Counted from the stretch's first letter, positions 34,460-42,738 are shown. The stretch: 64,000 nt of DNA from an uncultured Marinobacter sp. (GCF_913055835.1 NZ_CAJXKQ010000004.1:1-64000), one strand, 5' to 3'. Numbers and translations: made by a program. Notes: generated from the letters alone by a model not told the origin.

Positions 34460-35295
34460 GCCACCTCCCCTTCGCTGGCGCCATTGATCCGCTCCCAGAG
34501 GAAACTGGCCAGGTGCCGGCCCCGGAAGCTCTCTTTCTGTTTCTCCAGGGAACCGTTGATGTTCATCAGGCAGCCGCCATCGGCGGTGACCATTTCCACC
34601 GCGCCGGAGTCCATCAGCGAACGGGTCTTGTCTTTGACCATGGCACCGGAGACTTCCGGCATCCGCACCGAGAAGGTGCCGCCGAACCCGCAGCATTCGC
34701 TTTCATGGTCGTGATCAACGCGCTCGACACTTTCAAGCTGCTGCAGCAACTCACGGGCATGGAGGTGGGTGTTCATTTCCCGCCGGGCCGAGCAGGAGGT
34801 GTGCAGGGCGATTTTGCTGGGCGTACCCCGGTCTGCCAGCTGCACCCGGCAGACCTTCAGAAGAAACTCGGTCAGCTCGAAGGTGCGCTCTGCCAGCGCT
34901 TCCACTCGCTTGAGCGTGTCGGGCTCGTCGTCGAACAGGGCCCGGTAATGATGCCGGAACATGCCGGCACAGGAGCCGGACGGGACCACCACTGGCAGGC
35001 CTGATCGATCGAGTATATCCAGCTGGGCACGGGCCACGGCTTTGGCCTCCTCGCGGTACCCGGAAGTCCAGGCGGGTTGCCCGCAGCAGCTCTGCTCCTG
35101 AGGGAAATGCACGCGAACACCTTCCCGTTCCAGCAGGCGGATAGCGTCCAGCCCGGCTTCCGGGAAGAACAGATCCACCACGCAGGTGCCAAACAGGGTG
35201 ATGGCCTCGGGCTTCTCCGGGTATTGCCTTTCGGGTTCCCGCTCAGGGGCGACGCGGGTGGCATTGGGGGCGGCATCGTAAAACAGGTCGCTCAT
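34456..35295 (-). CDS. lutA: lactate utilisation protein LutA (LldE/YkgE)
   Basis: 279 residues from the ATG at 35295, with GAGG 9 bases upstream; a TTG five codons earlier is less likely. Two CCG (DUF224) cysteine-rich domains are visible: SCCGQPAW near residue 84 and ECCGFGGTFS near residue 213, of the heterodisulfide-reductase type. It is the first gene of the lactate operon, transcribed towards lower coordinates from a region with two LldR-like palindromes. Confidence 0.92.
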   Translation of the reverse strand: MSDLFYDAAPNATRVAPEREPERQYPEKPEAITLFGTCVVDLFFPEAGLDAIRLLEREGVRVHFPQEQSCCGQPAWTSGYREEAKAVARAQLDILDRSGLPVVVPSGSCAGMFRHHYRALFDDEPDTLKRVEALAERTFELTEFLLKVCRVQLADRGTPSKIALHTSCSARREMNTHLHARELLQQLESVERVDHDHESECCGFGGTFSVRMPEVSGAMVKDKTRSLMDSGAVEMVTADGGCLMNINGSLEKQKESFRGRHLASFLWERINGASEGEVA

Positions 35296-35325
35296 GGGCT
35301 GGTGCCTCAATACACTCTCAAACTG

Positions 35326-35353
35326 ACCAATTTATAAATTGGTATTACCAATT
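35326..35353. promoter_or_regulatory. LldR/PdhR-type operator 1 with overlapping palindrome
   Basis: AATTGGTATTACCAATT (35337-35353) is a perfect 17-bp palindrome matching the E. coli LldR/PdhR consensus AATTGG-N5-CCAATT. It lies 41 bases upstream of the lutA start. It overlaps a second perfect palindrome, ACCAATTTATAAATTGGT (35326-35343), so three ACCAATT/AATTGGT half-sites follow one another. This probably represses the lut operon in the absence of lactate (inference from E. coli). Confidence 0.8.
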
Positions 35354-35473
35354 GACATTGACGTTTTACCAAGGTATTTGAAAAAGACTGCCAATGTCAA
35401 AATTTTTTGATGCAAAAAGCACACTTTTACGGTCATCTTCAGGCTAACACTTGGTCCTGACGATCACTTGTGA

Positions 35474-35490
35474 TATTGGTATTACCAATA
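35474..35490. promoter_or_regulatory. LldR/PdhR-type operator 2
   Basis: TATTGGTATTACCAATA is a perfect 17-bp palindrome sharing the central 15 bases with operator 1. It ends 25 bases before the lldR ATG. The centres of operators 1 and 2 are 137 bp apart, about 13 helical turns, which suits looping by the regulator as proposed for E. coli lldPRD. It probably also mediates autoregulation. Confidence 0.8.
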
Positions 35491-35515
35491 AATTTCCGAT
35501 ACGAGAGAATTTGGA

Positions 35516-36292
35516 ATGGCCATCGGACACATCGCGCCGAAAAGACTCGCAGACACCATTGTTGAACAGCTGGAAACCATGATTCTGGAGGGCACCCTGC
35601 AGCCCGGCGAGCGACTGCCACCAGAACGGGTTTTGTCGGAACAATTCGGAGTCTCACGCCCTTCGCTGCGCGAAGCCATTCAGCGACTCACTGCCAGGGG
35701 CTTACTGATAAGCCGACAAGGCGGCGGCAACTATGTCACCGAATCCCTCGGGGGGAGCTTCAGCGACCCGCTGATTCCCTTGTTGGAGAACCGCCCGGAC
35801 GCACAGCGGGACCTGCTGGAGTTCCGGCGCACCCTGGAAGCGGACTGCGCCTACTATGCAGCATTGCGCGCCACCGAGGTGGACCGCGCCCATCTGAAAA
35901 CTGCCTATGAGGCGCTGCAAGCCTGCTACACCACTGACAAAGAGCGGGATCTGGAAGCCGAAGGCGCGGCGGACGCACGCTTTCACCTGGCCATTGCCGA
36001 AGCCAGCCACAACGTGATTCTTCTGCACACCATTCGCAACCTGTTCAACATGCTCAAGAGCAATGTGGTGACCAATATCGGCGGCATGTACCGGAGGGAG
36101 GCAGAAACCCGACAGGGGCTGGTTGAGCAACATCGCATGCTGTACGAGGCAATCATCGAAGGCCGGGCGGACGAGGCCCGGGAACTGGCGGGCAAGCACA
36201 TTCTCTACGTCCAGAAGGTGCTCTCGGAACGAAGCGAGAATAACCGCCGGCTGGAGCGGTCCCTGCGGCGGGACAAACTGGCGCGAACCTGA
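35516..36292 (+). CDS. lldR: GntR family regulator of lactate utilisation (LldR-like, FadR subfamily)
   Basis: 258 residues. The GntR winged helix (LADTIVEQLETMILEGTLQPGERLPPERVLSEQFGVSRPSLREAIQRL) spans about residues 11-65. A FCD ligand domain follows, with metal-binding histidines expected in RFHLAIAEASHN, MLYEAI and AGKHILYV. It is divergent from lutABC-dld with LldR-type palindromes between, so a lactate-responsive role is well supported. PdhR-like specificity (pyruvate) cannot be excluded. ATG at 35516 after GAGAGAATTTGGA. Confidence 0.85.
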   Translation: MAIGHIAPKRLADTIVEQLETMILEGTLQPGERLPPERVLSEQFGVSRPSLREAIQRLTARGLLISRQGGGNYVTESLGGSFSDPLIPLLENRPDAQRDLLEFRRTLEADCAYYAALRATEVDRAHLKTAYEALQACYTTDKERDLEAEGAADARFHLAIAEASHNVILLHTIRNLFNMLKSNVVTNIGGMYRREAETRQGLVEQHRMLYEAIIEGRADEARELAGKHILYVQKVLSERSENNRRLERSLRRDKLART

Positions 36293-36310
36293 GCAAGCCC
36301 GAGACGGGGC

Positions 36311-37051
36311 TCAGAGCATTCGATTGATTTCTTTCCACAGCCTGCGATAGGCATCGGCGGCAACGGAGCTGGGCGCCAGCAGCTCCACCGGCGTGCCCTC
36401 CTCGCCCATTTTCTCAACCACGCTGGCGTTCGGGATGATGGTTTTCAGGCCTTTGGGCAGAATCTCATCCTGGGCGTTGATCAGCTCCCGATGCAGCCCT
36501 TTTCGGCGGTCCGCCATGGAGTAGAACGGGTGCAGCTTACCCGGCTTCAGCTTCTTGTCCTTCGCAAACTCCAGCAACTGCTTCCAGCTGTTCAGGGACA
36601 GCCAGGTGGGAATCACCGGCACAAACACCTCATCTGCCGCTTTCAGCACCTGCTCGGAGAGCCGGGACAGCGAAGGCGGGCAATCCAGCACTACCAAGCT
36701 GGTTTCCTCGGACAGAGGCGCCAGCCACTGCTTGATCAGGTTGCCGCCATCCTCCTGGTCCAGTTTCACATCGAGGTTACGAAAACTGGTATGGGACGGG
36801 ATGAAATCCAGGTTTTCATAGTCGCTCTCATGGATGAACTCGGCGATGGGCGTCTTGCCCTTGAGCAGGTGCGACAGCTTGTGCCCTTTTATCTTGTCGG
36901 CCCCGGCCAGGTACCAGCTGGAAGCGCCCTGGGGGTCCAGGTCCCACAACAGAGTCGAATACCCGGCCTGGCTCGCCAGATAGGCGATGTTCACCGCAGC
37001 AGCGGTTTTGCCAACACCGCCTTTCAGACTGTAAAACGCAATGGTCCTCAT
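36311..37051 (-). CDS. orphan ParA/MinD-like ATPase
   Basis: 246 residues from the ATG at 37051 (AAGGA upstream), giving MRTIAFYSLKGGVGKTAAA. The deviant Walker A KGGVGKT with its signature lysine and LLWDLDPQGASSWYL (switch I/Walker A') are typical of ParA; VVLDCPPSLS is Walker B. There is no parB, parS or plasmid gene nearby and no N-terminal helix-turn-helix, so this is a stand-alone ParA that may position cytoplasmic cargo rather than segregate DNA. It has its own start region downstream of the methyltransferase terminator. Confidence 0.85.
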   Translation of the reverse strand: MRTIAFYSLKGGVGKTAAAVNIAYLASQAGYSTLLWDLDPQGASSWYLAGADKIKGHKLSHLLKGKTPIAEFIHESDYENLDFIPSHTSFRNLDVKLDQEDGGNLIKQWLAPLSEETSLVVLDCPPSLSRLSEQVLKAADEVFVPVIPTWLSLNSWKQLLEFAKDKKLKPGKLHPFYSMADRRKGLHRELINAQDEILPKGLKTIIPNASVVEKMGEEGTPVELLAPSSVAADAYRRLWKEINRML

Positions 37052-37077
37052 CCTGTCAGATCCTTTTATCCAGGCAT

Positions 37078-37102
37078 AAAAAAACCGGGGAAGTCCCCGG
37101 TT
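37078..37102 (-). terminator. intrinsic terminator of the methyltransferase gene
   Basis: AACCGGGG (37083-37090), AAGT, CCCCGGTT (37095-37102) preceded on the + strand by seven A. Read on the minus strand it is an 8-bp GC-rich hairpin followed by a T-run. It lies 117 bases after the methyltransferase stop and 27 bases before the ParA start, so it separates the two transcripts. Confidence 0.85.
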
Positions 37103-37218
37103 AAAGCATTCACACGATGCACAACACAATGCATGTCGTCCTGATGAGCTCTCAGGCTAAGCTTTTCCGGTGACAGTTTGATGACAGCCTTCAGGCCACC
37201 CTCAAAATTCCCGCATCC

Positions 37219-37974
37219 CTATTGACTCACTTTCTCCCAGACGGTCAGCTCGGAGAAGCTGTGCTGGAATTTGTTCCTCGTCTCCCTGATGACAAATGGC
37301 AGGCTCCAGGGTTCAAACAACAGCCGAAAATGGGGCGCAAGCATGTCTTTGAGTCCGTCGAAGGTCGAATAATCCTCACCGTTTTTCTTGTACCCGCCAA
37401 CCCAGTGTTCCTTCGGCGTGTACTCTTCCAGCCAGGTATAGGGCGATGCAATCACCAGAAGCCCGAGTTCGTTGATCCGCTCATGGATGGTTTCCAGAAA
37501 CAGCGAGGGCTGGTACAGCCGGTCGATCAGGTTGCCCGCCAGCACCAGATCGTAGCCGGTAAATTCCGGTTTCAGATCACAGGCATCGCCTTGATGAAAC
37601 GCCACACGGTCAGCGGCCTCCTCCAGCCCGAGCGAAGCAAGGGACTGGTCCTGGAAGGTCACCAGTTCGCCCTCCTCGGGACGGGCATAGCGCACGCGTT
37701 TGTCCCGGGCCACTTCCTGACACTTGTTGACAAACGCGTTGGAAAAATCGATGCCGTCCACATGCCGGAAATGCCGGGCCAGCTCGAAGCTGGTGCGGCC
37801 CACGGCGCAGCCAATATCCAGCGCACGATCCAGGGGCCGGCCATCCATGGCATGCATGGCGGCATCCGCCAATGCCTTGGGGAAGTTGGCCTCACCATGC
37901 CACCGTTCGCCAAAGTGAAATTCCAGATATTGGGCGAGGGTGGTGTCGTTTTCATAGTACGCGGCTTGCTGCAA
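37219..37974 (-). CDS. putative 4-mercaptohistidine N1-methyltransferase (OvoA C-terminal type)
   Basis: 251 residues, a class I SAM-dependent methyltransferase. The N-terminus (YYENDTTLAQYLEFHFG ... NFPKALAD) and the SAM motif RALDIGCAVGRTSFELA are those I recall from the OvoA C-terminal methyltransferase family. In ovothiol synthesis that family methylates 4- or 5-mercaptohistidine at the ring nitrogen. OvoA is usually a fusion of a sulfoxide synthase and this domain. Here the methyltransferase stands alone and no sulfoxide synthase is in the window, so ovothiol synthesis needs a separate gene elsewhere. GNLIDRLYQPSLFLE and SPYTWLEEYTPKEHW are further family-like motifs. A strong terminator follows. 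Confidence 0.8.
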   Translation of the reverse strand: MQQAAYYENDTTLAQYLEFHFGERWHGEANFPKALADAAMHAMDGRPLDRALDIGCAVGRTSFELARHFRHVDGIDFSNAFVNKCQEVARDKRVRYARPEEGELVTFQDQSLASLGLEEAADRVAFHQGDACDLKPEFTGYDLVLAGNLIDRLYQPSLFLETIHERINELGLLVIASPYTWLEEYTPKEHWVGGYKKNGEDYSTFDGLKDMLAPHFRLLFEPWSLPFVIRETRNKFQHSFSELTVWEKVSQ

Positions 37975-38011
37975 TGGAATGCTCCTACCCTGAATGGTTC
38001 ATCGGTTATCC

Positions 38012-38842
38012 CTAGCGTAACAGGAAGTTGCCAATACCCTGATCAATAACCGTCTCCTCCGAGCGGTCCTTGAGGGGCACCCCGGAAACCTGCTGGCGGC
38101 GGGCCTCCCCGAGCAGATACATCAGTCGCCGGCTCGCCTCTTCGACCGGCAACCCCGCGGGACGGATATTCGATATGCAATTTCGGCTGGCATCGGTCAG
38201 CCCTGACCGCGGCTGCCAGGTCAGGTACAGTCCCAGACTGTCCGGAGAACTCAGGCCCGGACGTTCGCCAATTAGCACCACGACGCAACGGGCGTTGAGC
38301 CGGTGGCCGACATCGTCCCCGATCGCAACTCTCCCCTGAGAGACAACGGTCAGTGGCGCCAGTTCCCAGGTTTGATCATCACCTTCAAGATCCGTCAGTA
38401 GCGCCTCGATAAATCCCACGGCGTTTTCCTGTACGCCATAAGAGGACAAGCCGTCTGCAACCACTATAGCCAGGTCGACGGGTGAGTCACCGGTGTGGCC
38501 CAGACGGTCCAGCACCTGACAGGAAGACTGGCTGAGTCTGCGGCCAAGGTCAGGGCGTTGCAGGTAGGTTACCCGGTCGCCTGCCTGACTTTGCAGATGA
38601 ACCGGCTCATGGGGCAGTAACGCGTTTCTACGTAAGGTCAGCTCCTCCAGCGCCTTCAATAATGCCGCGGTATCCAATGGCAGATGAACCGCATCCCTGG
38701 CCTGGGCATGAGCCAGCTGAAACGCCAGCATTTCCTGCGTGGGCAGACTGACACCAGCCCGGCCAAGACCAATCCGGGCATCGGTCCAGGCCGAGAGCCT
38801 CCGCCATGGGTTGCCCGTTACGACAGGCTTGCTCTGTGTCAT
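38012..38842 (-). CDS. eutC: ethanolamine ammonia-lyase small subunit
   Basis: 276 residues from the ATG at 38842, which overlaps the eutB stop (ATGA); the open frame upstream lies within eutB. EutC features: TDARIGLGRAGVSLPTQEMLAFQLAHAQARDAVH at the N-terminus, VVADGLSSYGVQENA, GERPGLSSPDSLGLYLTW and a C-terminal SNIRPAGLP. It forms, with EutB, the adenosylcobalamin-dependent enzyme that splits ethanolamine into acetaldehyde and ammonia. Confidence 0.95.
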   Translation of the reverse strand: MTQSKPVVTGNPWRRLSAWTDARIGLGRAGVSLPTQEMLAFQLAHAQARDAVHLPLDTAALLKALEELTLRRNALLPHEPVHLQSQAGDRVTYLQRPDLGRRLSQSSCQVLDRLGHTGDSPVDLAIVVADGLSSYGVQENAVGFIEALLTDLEGDDQTWELAPLTVVSQGRVAIGDDVGHRLNARCVVVLIGERPGLSSPDSLGLYLTWQPRSGLTDASRNCISNIRPAGLPVEEASRRLMYLLGEARRQQVSGVPLKDRSEETVIDQGIGNFLLR

Positions 38843-40236
38843 GACCCGCCTCCGGGCAAACTGGCCAGGCTTGCACGGAAGGACTCCGGCAACTTGTCTG
38901 CGGGCACCTTGCCCTCGCCATCCTGGAAAATCTGCATGCGGGTGAGCCACTGTTCGAATTCCGGTGCCGGGCGTTTGTCGAGCACCCGGCGCAGGTACAG
39001 GGCATCGTGAAACGAGGTGGTCTGATAGTTCAACATGATGTCGTCCGACCCGGGTATGCCCATGATGAAATTGCAACTGGCCACACCCAGCAGGGTCAGC
39101 AGGTTGTCCATGTCGTTCTGGTCCGCCTCGGCATGGTTGGTGTAGCAGATGTCGCAGCCCATGGGCAGGCCCAGTAACTTGCCACAGAAATGGTCCTCCA
39201 GTCCGGCCCGGGTAATTTCCTTGCCGTCAAACAGGTATTCGGGGCCGATAAACCCGACCACCGTGTTCACCAAAAGCGGCTGGAACTTGCGGGCCACGGC
39301 GTACGCCCGGGCTTCGCAGGTCTGCTGGTCCACACCGTGATGGGCATTGGCCGACAGCGCACTGCCCTGGCCGGTCTCGAAATACATCACATTGTTGCCA
39401 ACGGTACCTCGATTCAGCGAGAGCGCCGCATCCCGGGCCTCGGCCAGAGTCGCCAGATCAAATCCGAAGCTCCGGTTAGTCGCCTCGGTACCGCCGATGG
39501 ACTGGAACACCAGGTCCACCGGGGCCTTCTGTTCGATGGCTTCCAGGGTGTTGGTGACATGGGTGAGCACACAGGACTGGGTGGGAATCTCGTACTTTCG
39601 GATCACCTCATCCATCAGCTGCAACAGGCGGACACTCTGGGCCACGTTGTCCGTGGCAGGGTTGATCCCGATCACCGCATCGCCGCTGCCATACAGCAAA
39701 CCGTCCAGGATGCTCGCGGCTATGCCGGTAATATCGTCGGTTGGATGGTTGGGCTGCAGACGGGTCGACATTCGGCCTGGCAGACCGATGGTGTTACGGA
39801 AAGCAGTCTGGACCCGGCACTTGGCCGCCACGAGGATCAGGTCCTGGTTGCGCATGATCTTGGACACAGCCGCGGCCATCTCCGGAGTAATGCCAGCCTG
39901 CACGCTCGCGAGTATCTCCTGGGTGGCATGGTCGCTGAGCAGCCAGTTACGGAAATCGCCGACGGTCAGGTGGGCAACAGGTTCAAAGGCGCCGACATCG
40001 TGATCGTCAAGAATCAACCGGGTAACTTCATCCTGTTCGTAAGGGATAACCGCTTCGCTCAAAAAAGTCTTCAGGGGCAATTCCGCGAGTGCCATCTGGG
40101 CGACCACCCTTTCCTCAGCGGTATCGGCGATCACGCCGGCCAGTCGGTCACCGGAGCGCGCGGGCGTGGCCTTCGCCATTAACTCTGCCAGCGTTGAAAA
40201 CTGCCATCGCCGGTTTCCCAGACTGTACCGATACAT
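38839..40236 (-). CDS. eutB: ethanolamine ammonia-lyase large subunit
   Basis: 465 residues from the ATG at 40236 (AGGGAGAGGG upstream); a GTG 7 codons earlier is less likely. The TIM-barrel catalytic subunit includes LPGRMSTRLQPNHPTDD, INPATDNVAQSVRLLQLMDEVI, FQSIGGTEATNRSFG and YFETGQGSALSANAHHGVDQQT, all typical of EutB. No microcompartment shell, reactivase (EutA) or permease gene is adjacent, so this is the simple pseudomonad-type eutBC arrangement. Acetaldehyde must be handled by enzymes encoded elsewhere. Confidence 0.96.
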   Translation of the reverse strand: MYRYSLGNRRWQFSTLAELMAKATPARSGDRLAGVIADTAEERVVAQMALAELPLKTFLSEAVIPYEQDEVTRLILDDHDVGAFEPVAHLTVGDFRNWLLSDHATQEILASVQAGITPEMAAAVSKIMRNQDLILVAAKCRVQTAFRNTIGLPGRMSTRLQPNHPTDDITGIAASILDGLLYGSGDAVIGINPATDNVAQSVRLLQLMDEVIRKYEIPTQSCVLTHVTNTLEAIEQKAPVDLVFQSIGGTEATNRSFGFDLATLAEARDAALSLNRGTVGNNVMYFETGQGSALSANAHHGVDQQTCEARAYAVARKFQPLLVNTVVGFIGPEYLFDGKEITRAGLEDHFCGKLLGLPMGCDICYTNHAEADQNDMDNLLTLLGVASCNFIMGIPGSDDIMLNYQTTSFHDALYLRRVLDKRPAPEFEQWLTRMQIFQDGEGKVPADKLPESFRASLASLPGGGS

Positions 40237-40311
40237 TGCCCTCTCCCTGAGACTCACTCTTCTACTATCTTAGGTGAATATCACCCAGACAGATCAATGC
40301 AGGATGAAGCG

Positions 40312-41088
40312 ATGACCGAAGAAGCGGTTCTGACCAGCGCAAACGATGGCATTTTCACAATCACCCTCAACCGGCCCGCCAAGCGCAATGCCGTCGATGG
40401 GCCCACCGCCGACGCCCTGCGCCGGGCATTCACCGACTTTGAAGAGAACGACGCATTGAAGGTGGCGATACTTTGCGGTGCCGGAGGTAATTTCTGCGCC
40501 GGCGCCGATCTGGAAGCGATCGGCGATGAGCAGCGGCGCAACCGGATTGATCCCCATGGCACAGGTCACGGCCCCATGGGCCCTACACGCATGCACTTTT
40601 CCAAACCGGTGATTGCCGCTGTTTCAGGGTACGCCGTGGCCGGAGGCCTGGAACTGGCCTTGATGTGCGATCTGCGGGTAGCGGAGGCGTCTGCGGTGTT
40701 TGGTGTTTTCTGTCGGCGCTGGGGCGTGCCCCTGATCGATGGCGGCACTGTTCGACTGCCCCGCATTGTCGGCCATGGCCGGGCCATGGACATGATTCTC
40801 ACCGGTCGCCCGGTCAATGCGGAAGAAGCCCTGGGGATGGGGCTTGCAAACCGGGTGGTTCCGGACGGAACAGCACTGCAGGCGGCACAGGAACTGGCGG
40901 TAACCATTGCCGGTTTTCCCCAGCGATGCTTGCGGGCAGACAGGGCGTCCGCCATTCATCAATGGGATCTGGACGCGAAAGAAGCCCTGGAAGCCGAGGG
41001 AGCGGGGGGCTACCCAGTGGTTTTCGAAGAAGCCATCGCAGGGGCCCGGAAATTCAAAGACGGTGCCGGCCGTCATGGCCAGTTCTGA
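40312..41088 (+). CDS. enoyl-CoA hydratase/isomerase family protein
   Basis: 258 residues from the ATG at 40312, 7 bases after AGGA; an ATG at 40297 is possible and adds five residues. Crotonase motifs: FTITLNRPAKRNAVDG, the oxyanion loop GGNFCAGADLEAI and AVAGGLELALMCDLRVAE. The second acid position sits in RRWGVPLIDGGTVRL (Asp rather than Glu), so hydratase activity is uncertain; isomerase or hydrolase activity is possible. It is divergent from eutBC with only 75 bp between. Its 3' end overlaps the convergent Nmad3-like gene by 35 bp. Confidence 0.87.
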   Translation: MTEEAVLTSANDGIFTITLNRPAKRNAVDGPTADALRRAFTDFEENDALKVAILCGAGGNFCAGADLEAIGDEQRRNRIDPHGTGHGPMGPTRMHFSKPVIAAVSGYAVAGGLELALMCDLRVAEASAVFGVFCRRWGVPLIDGGTVRLPRIVGHGRAMDMILTGRPVNAEEALGMGLANRVVPDGTALQAAQELAVTIAGFPQRCLRADRASAIHQWDLDAKEALEAEGAGGYPVVFEEAIAGARKFKDGAGRHGQF

Positions 41089-41926
41089 GCAATGCCGAGA
41101 GCCAGTCGGTCAAGTCGGGGTACGAATCCAGATTCAGCACAAATTCCTGCCCTCGGGCTGCGCAATCCAGGTAACACCAGGGTGATTTGAGCTGCCAACG
41201 CTCCGGTTTGGTGTGATAACTCAGAGGCGGGCGGTCTTCGCTCGGATAAAAAGCCGCAGGCAGGCGCCATCGGGTGGGCAGCCGGCTTTGCGGATCGGTC
41301 AGCACCAGCTCCTCCCTCAGTCTCGGGAACACGCCACTGCCCGGAAAGACCTCCACGCCGGTTGGCAACTGGCAGGCATCGGAAGACTCATAAAGCGTGT
41401 TGCCGGCGTCCGGCTGGCCATGGAAGTGGGGATGGTATCGGGCCCAGGGCATGGCTTCAGGTGCCAGCTTATCAATGGCGTGGACCTGGCCAATGTGCAG
41501 CCAGCCCCAGATGGCATGAAACGGGCGTGATCCGGGTACAAACCGCCAGCGCCGGTTATGCAGTTCAGAGCGGCGGAAAACCCCGAAGAACAGGAACAGG
41601 TCTCCGGGCTCAACACCCTGATTGCGCAAATGGCCCTGGGCAGAACCGGTCTGCCCCAACACCGGCCGCCAACCCTCCTTTCGCGGGTAGGCACCCACCA
41701 CCAGATCCGGATCCAGGTGGGCGCCATGACCGCCACGAATCCGGCCACCGGTAAGATCGCGGGCGATCTTGCCCAGCCGGCGTTCTTGGAAAAGAACCTC
41801 GTCATAACGGATTCGGGACTGGGCATCCGGAATGGGTAATACACACAGGGAACCGTCGGGTAACACCGGGCTGGGACAACCGCCGGCAGAAGAATCGAAT
41901 CCCTTCCGGCTCAGAATCAATCGCAT
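41054..41926 (-). CDS. Nmad3-like protein (nucleotide-modification-associated domain 3)
   Basis: 290 residues. The N-terminus MRLILSRKGFDSSAGG, followed by PDGSLCVLPIPD and later GAHLDPDL, GQTGSAQGHL, NQGVEPGDLFLFFGVFR and PWARYHPHFHG, matches what I recall of the Nmad3 family defined by comparative genomics of DNA-modification systems. The many conserved charged and aromatic residues (SRKGFD, HLDPDL, HPHFHG) look catalytic. No modification enzyme, nuclease or phage gene is adjacent, so here it is a solitary chromosomal copy. It begins with ATG at 41926 and its last 35 bp overlap the convergent crotonase gene. The exact activity is unknown. Confidence 0.72.
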   Translation of the reverse strand: MRLILSRKGFDSSAGGCPSPVLPDGSLCVLPIPDAQSRIRYDEVLFQERRLGKIARDLTGGRIRGGHGAHLDPDLVVGAYPRKEGWRPVLGQTGSAQGHLRNQGVEPGDLFLFFGVFRRSELHNRRWRFVPGSRPFHAIWGWLHIGQVHAIDKLAPEAMPWARYHPHFHGQPDAGNTLYESSDACQLPTGVEVFPGSGVFPRLREELVLTDPQSRLPTRWRLPAAFYPSEDRPPLSYHTKPERWQLKSPWCYLDCAARGQEFVLNLDSYPDLTDWLSALLRTGHDGRHRL

Positions 41927-42023
41927 GGCATCACGTGAAAAGCATGAGGGCTGAACAGGCAGTAAATGCTATCGTAGTTTCAACAATAATGCGCGAATGC
42001 CACCGATCGGAACCTTCAACACC

Positions 42024-42653
42024 ATGAGAATTGTCTGCATCTCCGACACCCATAGCATGCATCGCCAGATCCAGGTACCGGACGGCGATCTGCTGATTCA
42101 CGCCGGCGACTGCCTGGGTGTCGGCACTCTGGACGAACTGGAGGATCTGGACCTGTGGTTCTCGGAACTGCCTCACCGCAACAAAATCCTGATTGCCGGC
42201 AACCACGACTGGTGCTTCCAGGATGAGCCAGCCGAAGCCCGCGAACTGATACGTCATGCCCATTACTTGCAGGACAGCCCGTTGGAACTGGAGGGCCTGA
42301 AGTTCTGGGGCAGTCCATGGACCCCGGTGTTCTTCAACTGGGCATTCAACCTTGAACGGGGCGATGCTCTTGCCGAACGCTGGGCCCGCATTCCCGGCGA
42401 CACCGATGTCTTGATCACCCACGGCCCTCCGGCCGGCATACTCGACAGGATCGATTCGCCGACCGGCATCATTCGTCCCGGCTGTGAGGCACTGGCCGAA
42501 CGTGTGGCCAAATTGTCGCTGAAACTGCACATCTTCGGCCATATTCACGAAGACCATGGCCGGGAACAGATCGGCGACTGCCTCTACATCAACGCCAGCA
42601 CCTGTAACGGGAGTTTCAAGCCACTGAACCCGCCGATTGTGATCGATCTGTAG
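42024..42653 (+). CDS. metallophosphoesterase
   Basis: 209 residues from the ATG at 42024, which gives the canonical N-terminus MRIVCISDTHSMH. The five calcineurin-like metal motifs are visible: D-x-H (SDTH), GD (HAGDC), GNHD (IAGNHDW), and later HGPP and GHIHEDHG. The MPPED-type arrangement suggests a phosphodiesterase with two metals. The substrate is unknown. It is a single gene, 85 bp upstream of the luciferase-like oxidoreductase gene. Confidence 0.88.
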   Translation: MRIVCISDTHSMHRQIQVPDGDLLIHAGDCLGVGTLDELEDLDLWFSELPHRNKILIAGNHDWCFQDEPAEARELIRHAHYLQDSPLELEGLKFWGSPWTPVFFNWAFNLERGDALAERWARIPGDTDVLITHGPPAGILDRIDSPTGIIRPGCEALAERVAKLSLKLHIFGHIHEDHGREQIGDCLYINASTCNGSFKPLNPPIVIDL

Positions 42654-42738
42654 AATGCGTTCCGGCTAATCTTGAAACAGGCGCCGGCAAACACCATGTT
42701 TGCTACGTCGCGAATTCCACTTTTGCTCCAGGAGCTCC

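Noticed and set aside
36290..36315. GC-rich inverted repeat between lldR and parA
   Set aside because: Stem interrupted and no T-run; too weak to call a terminator.
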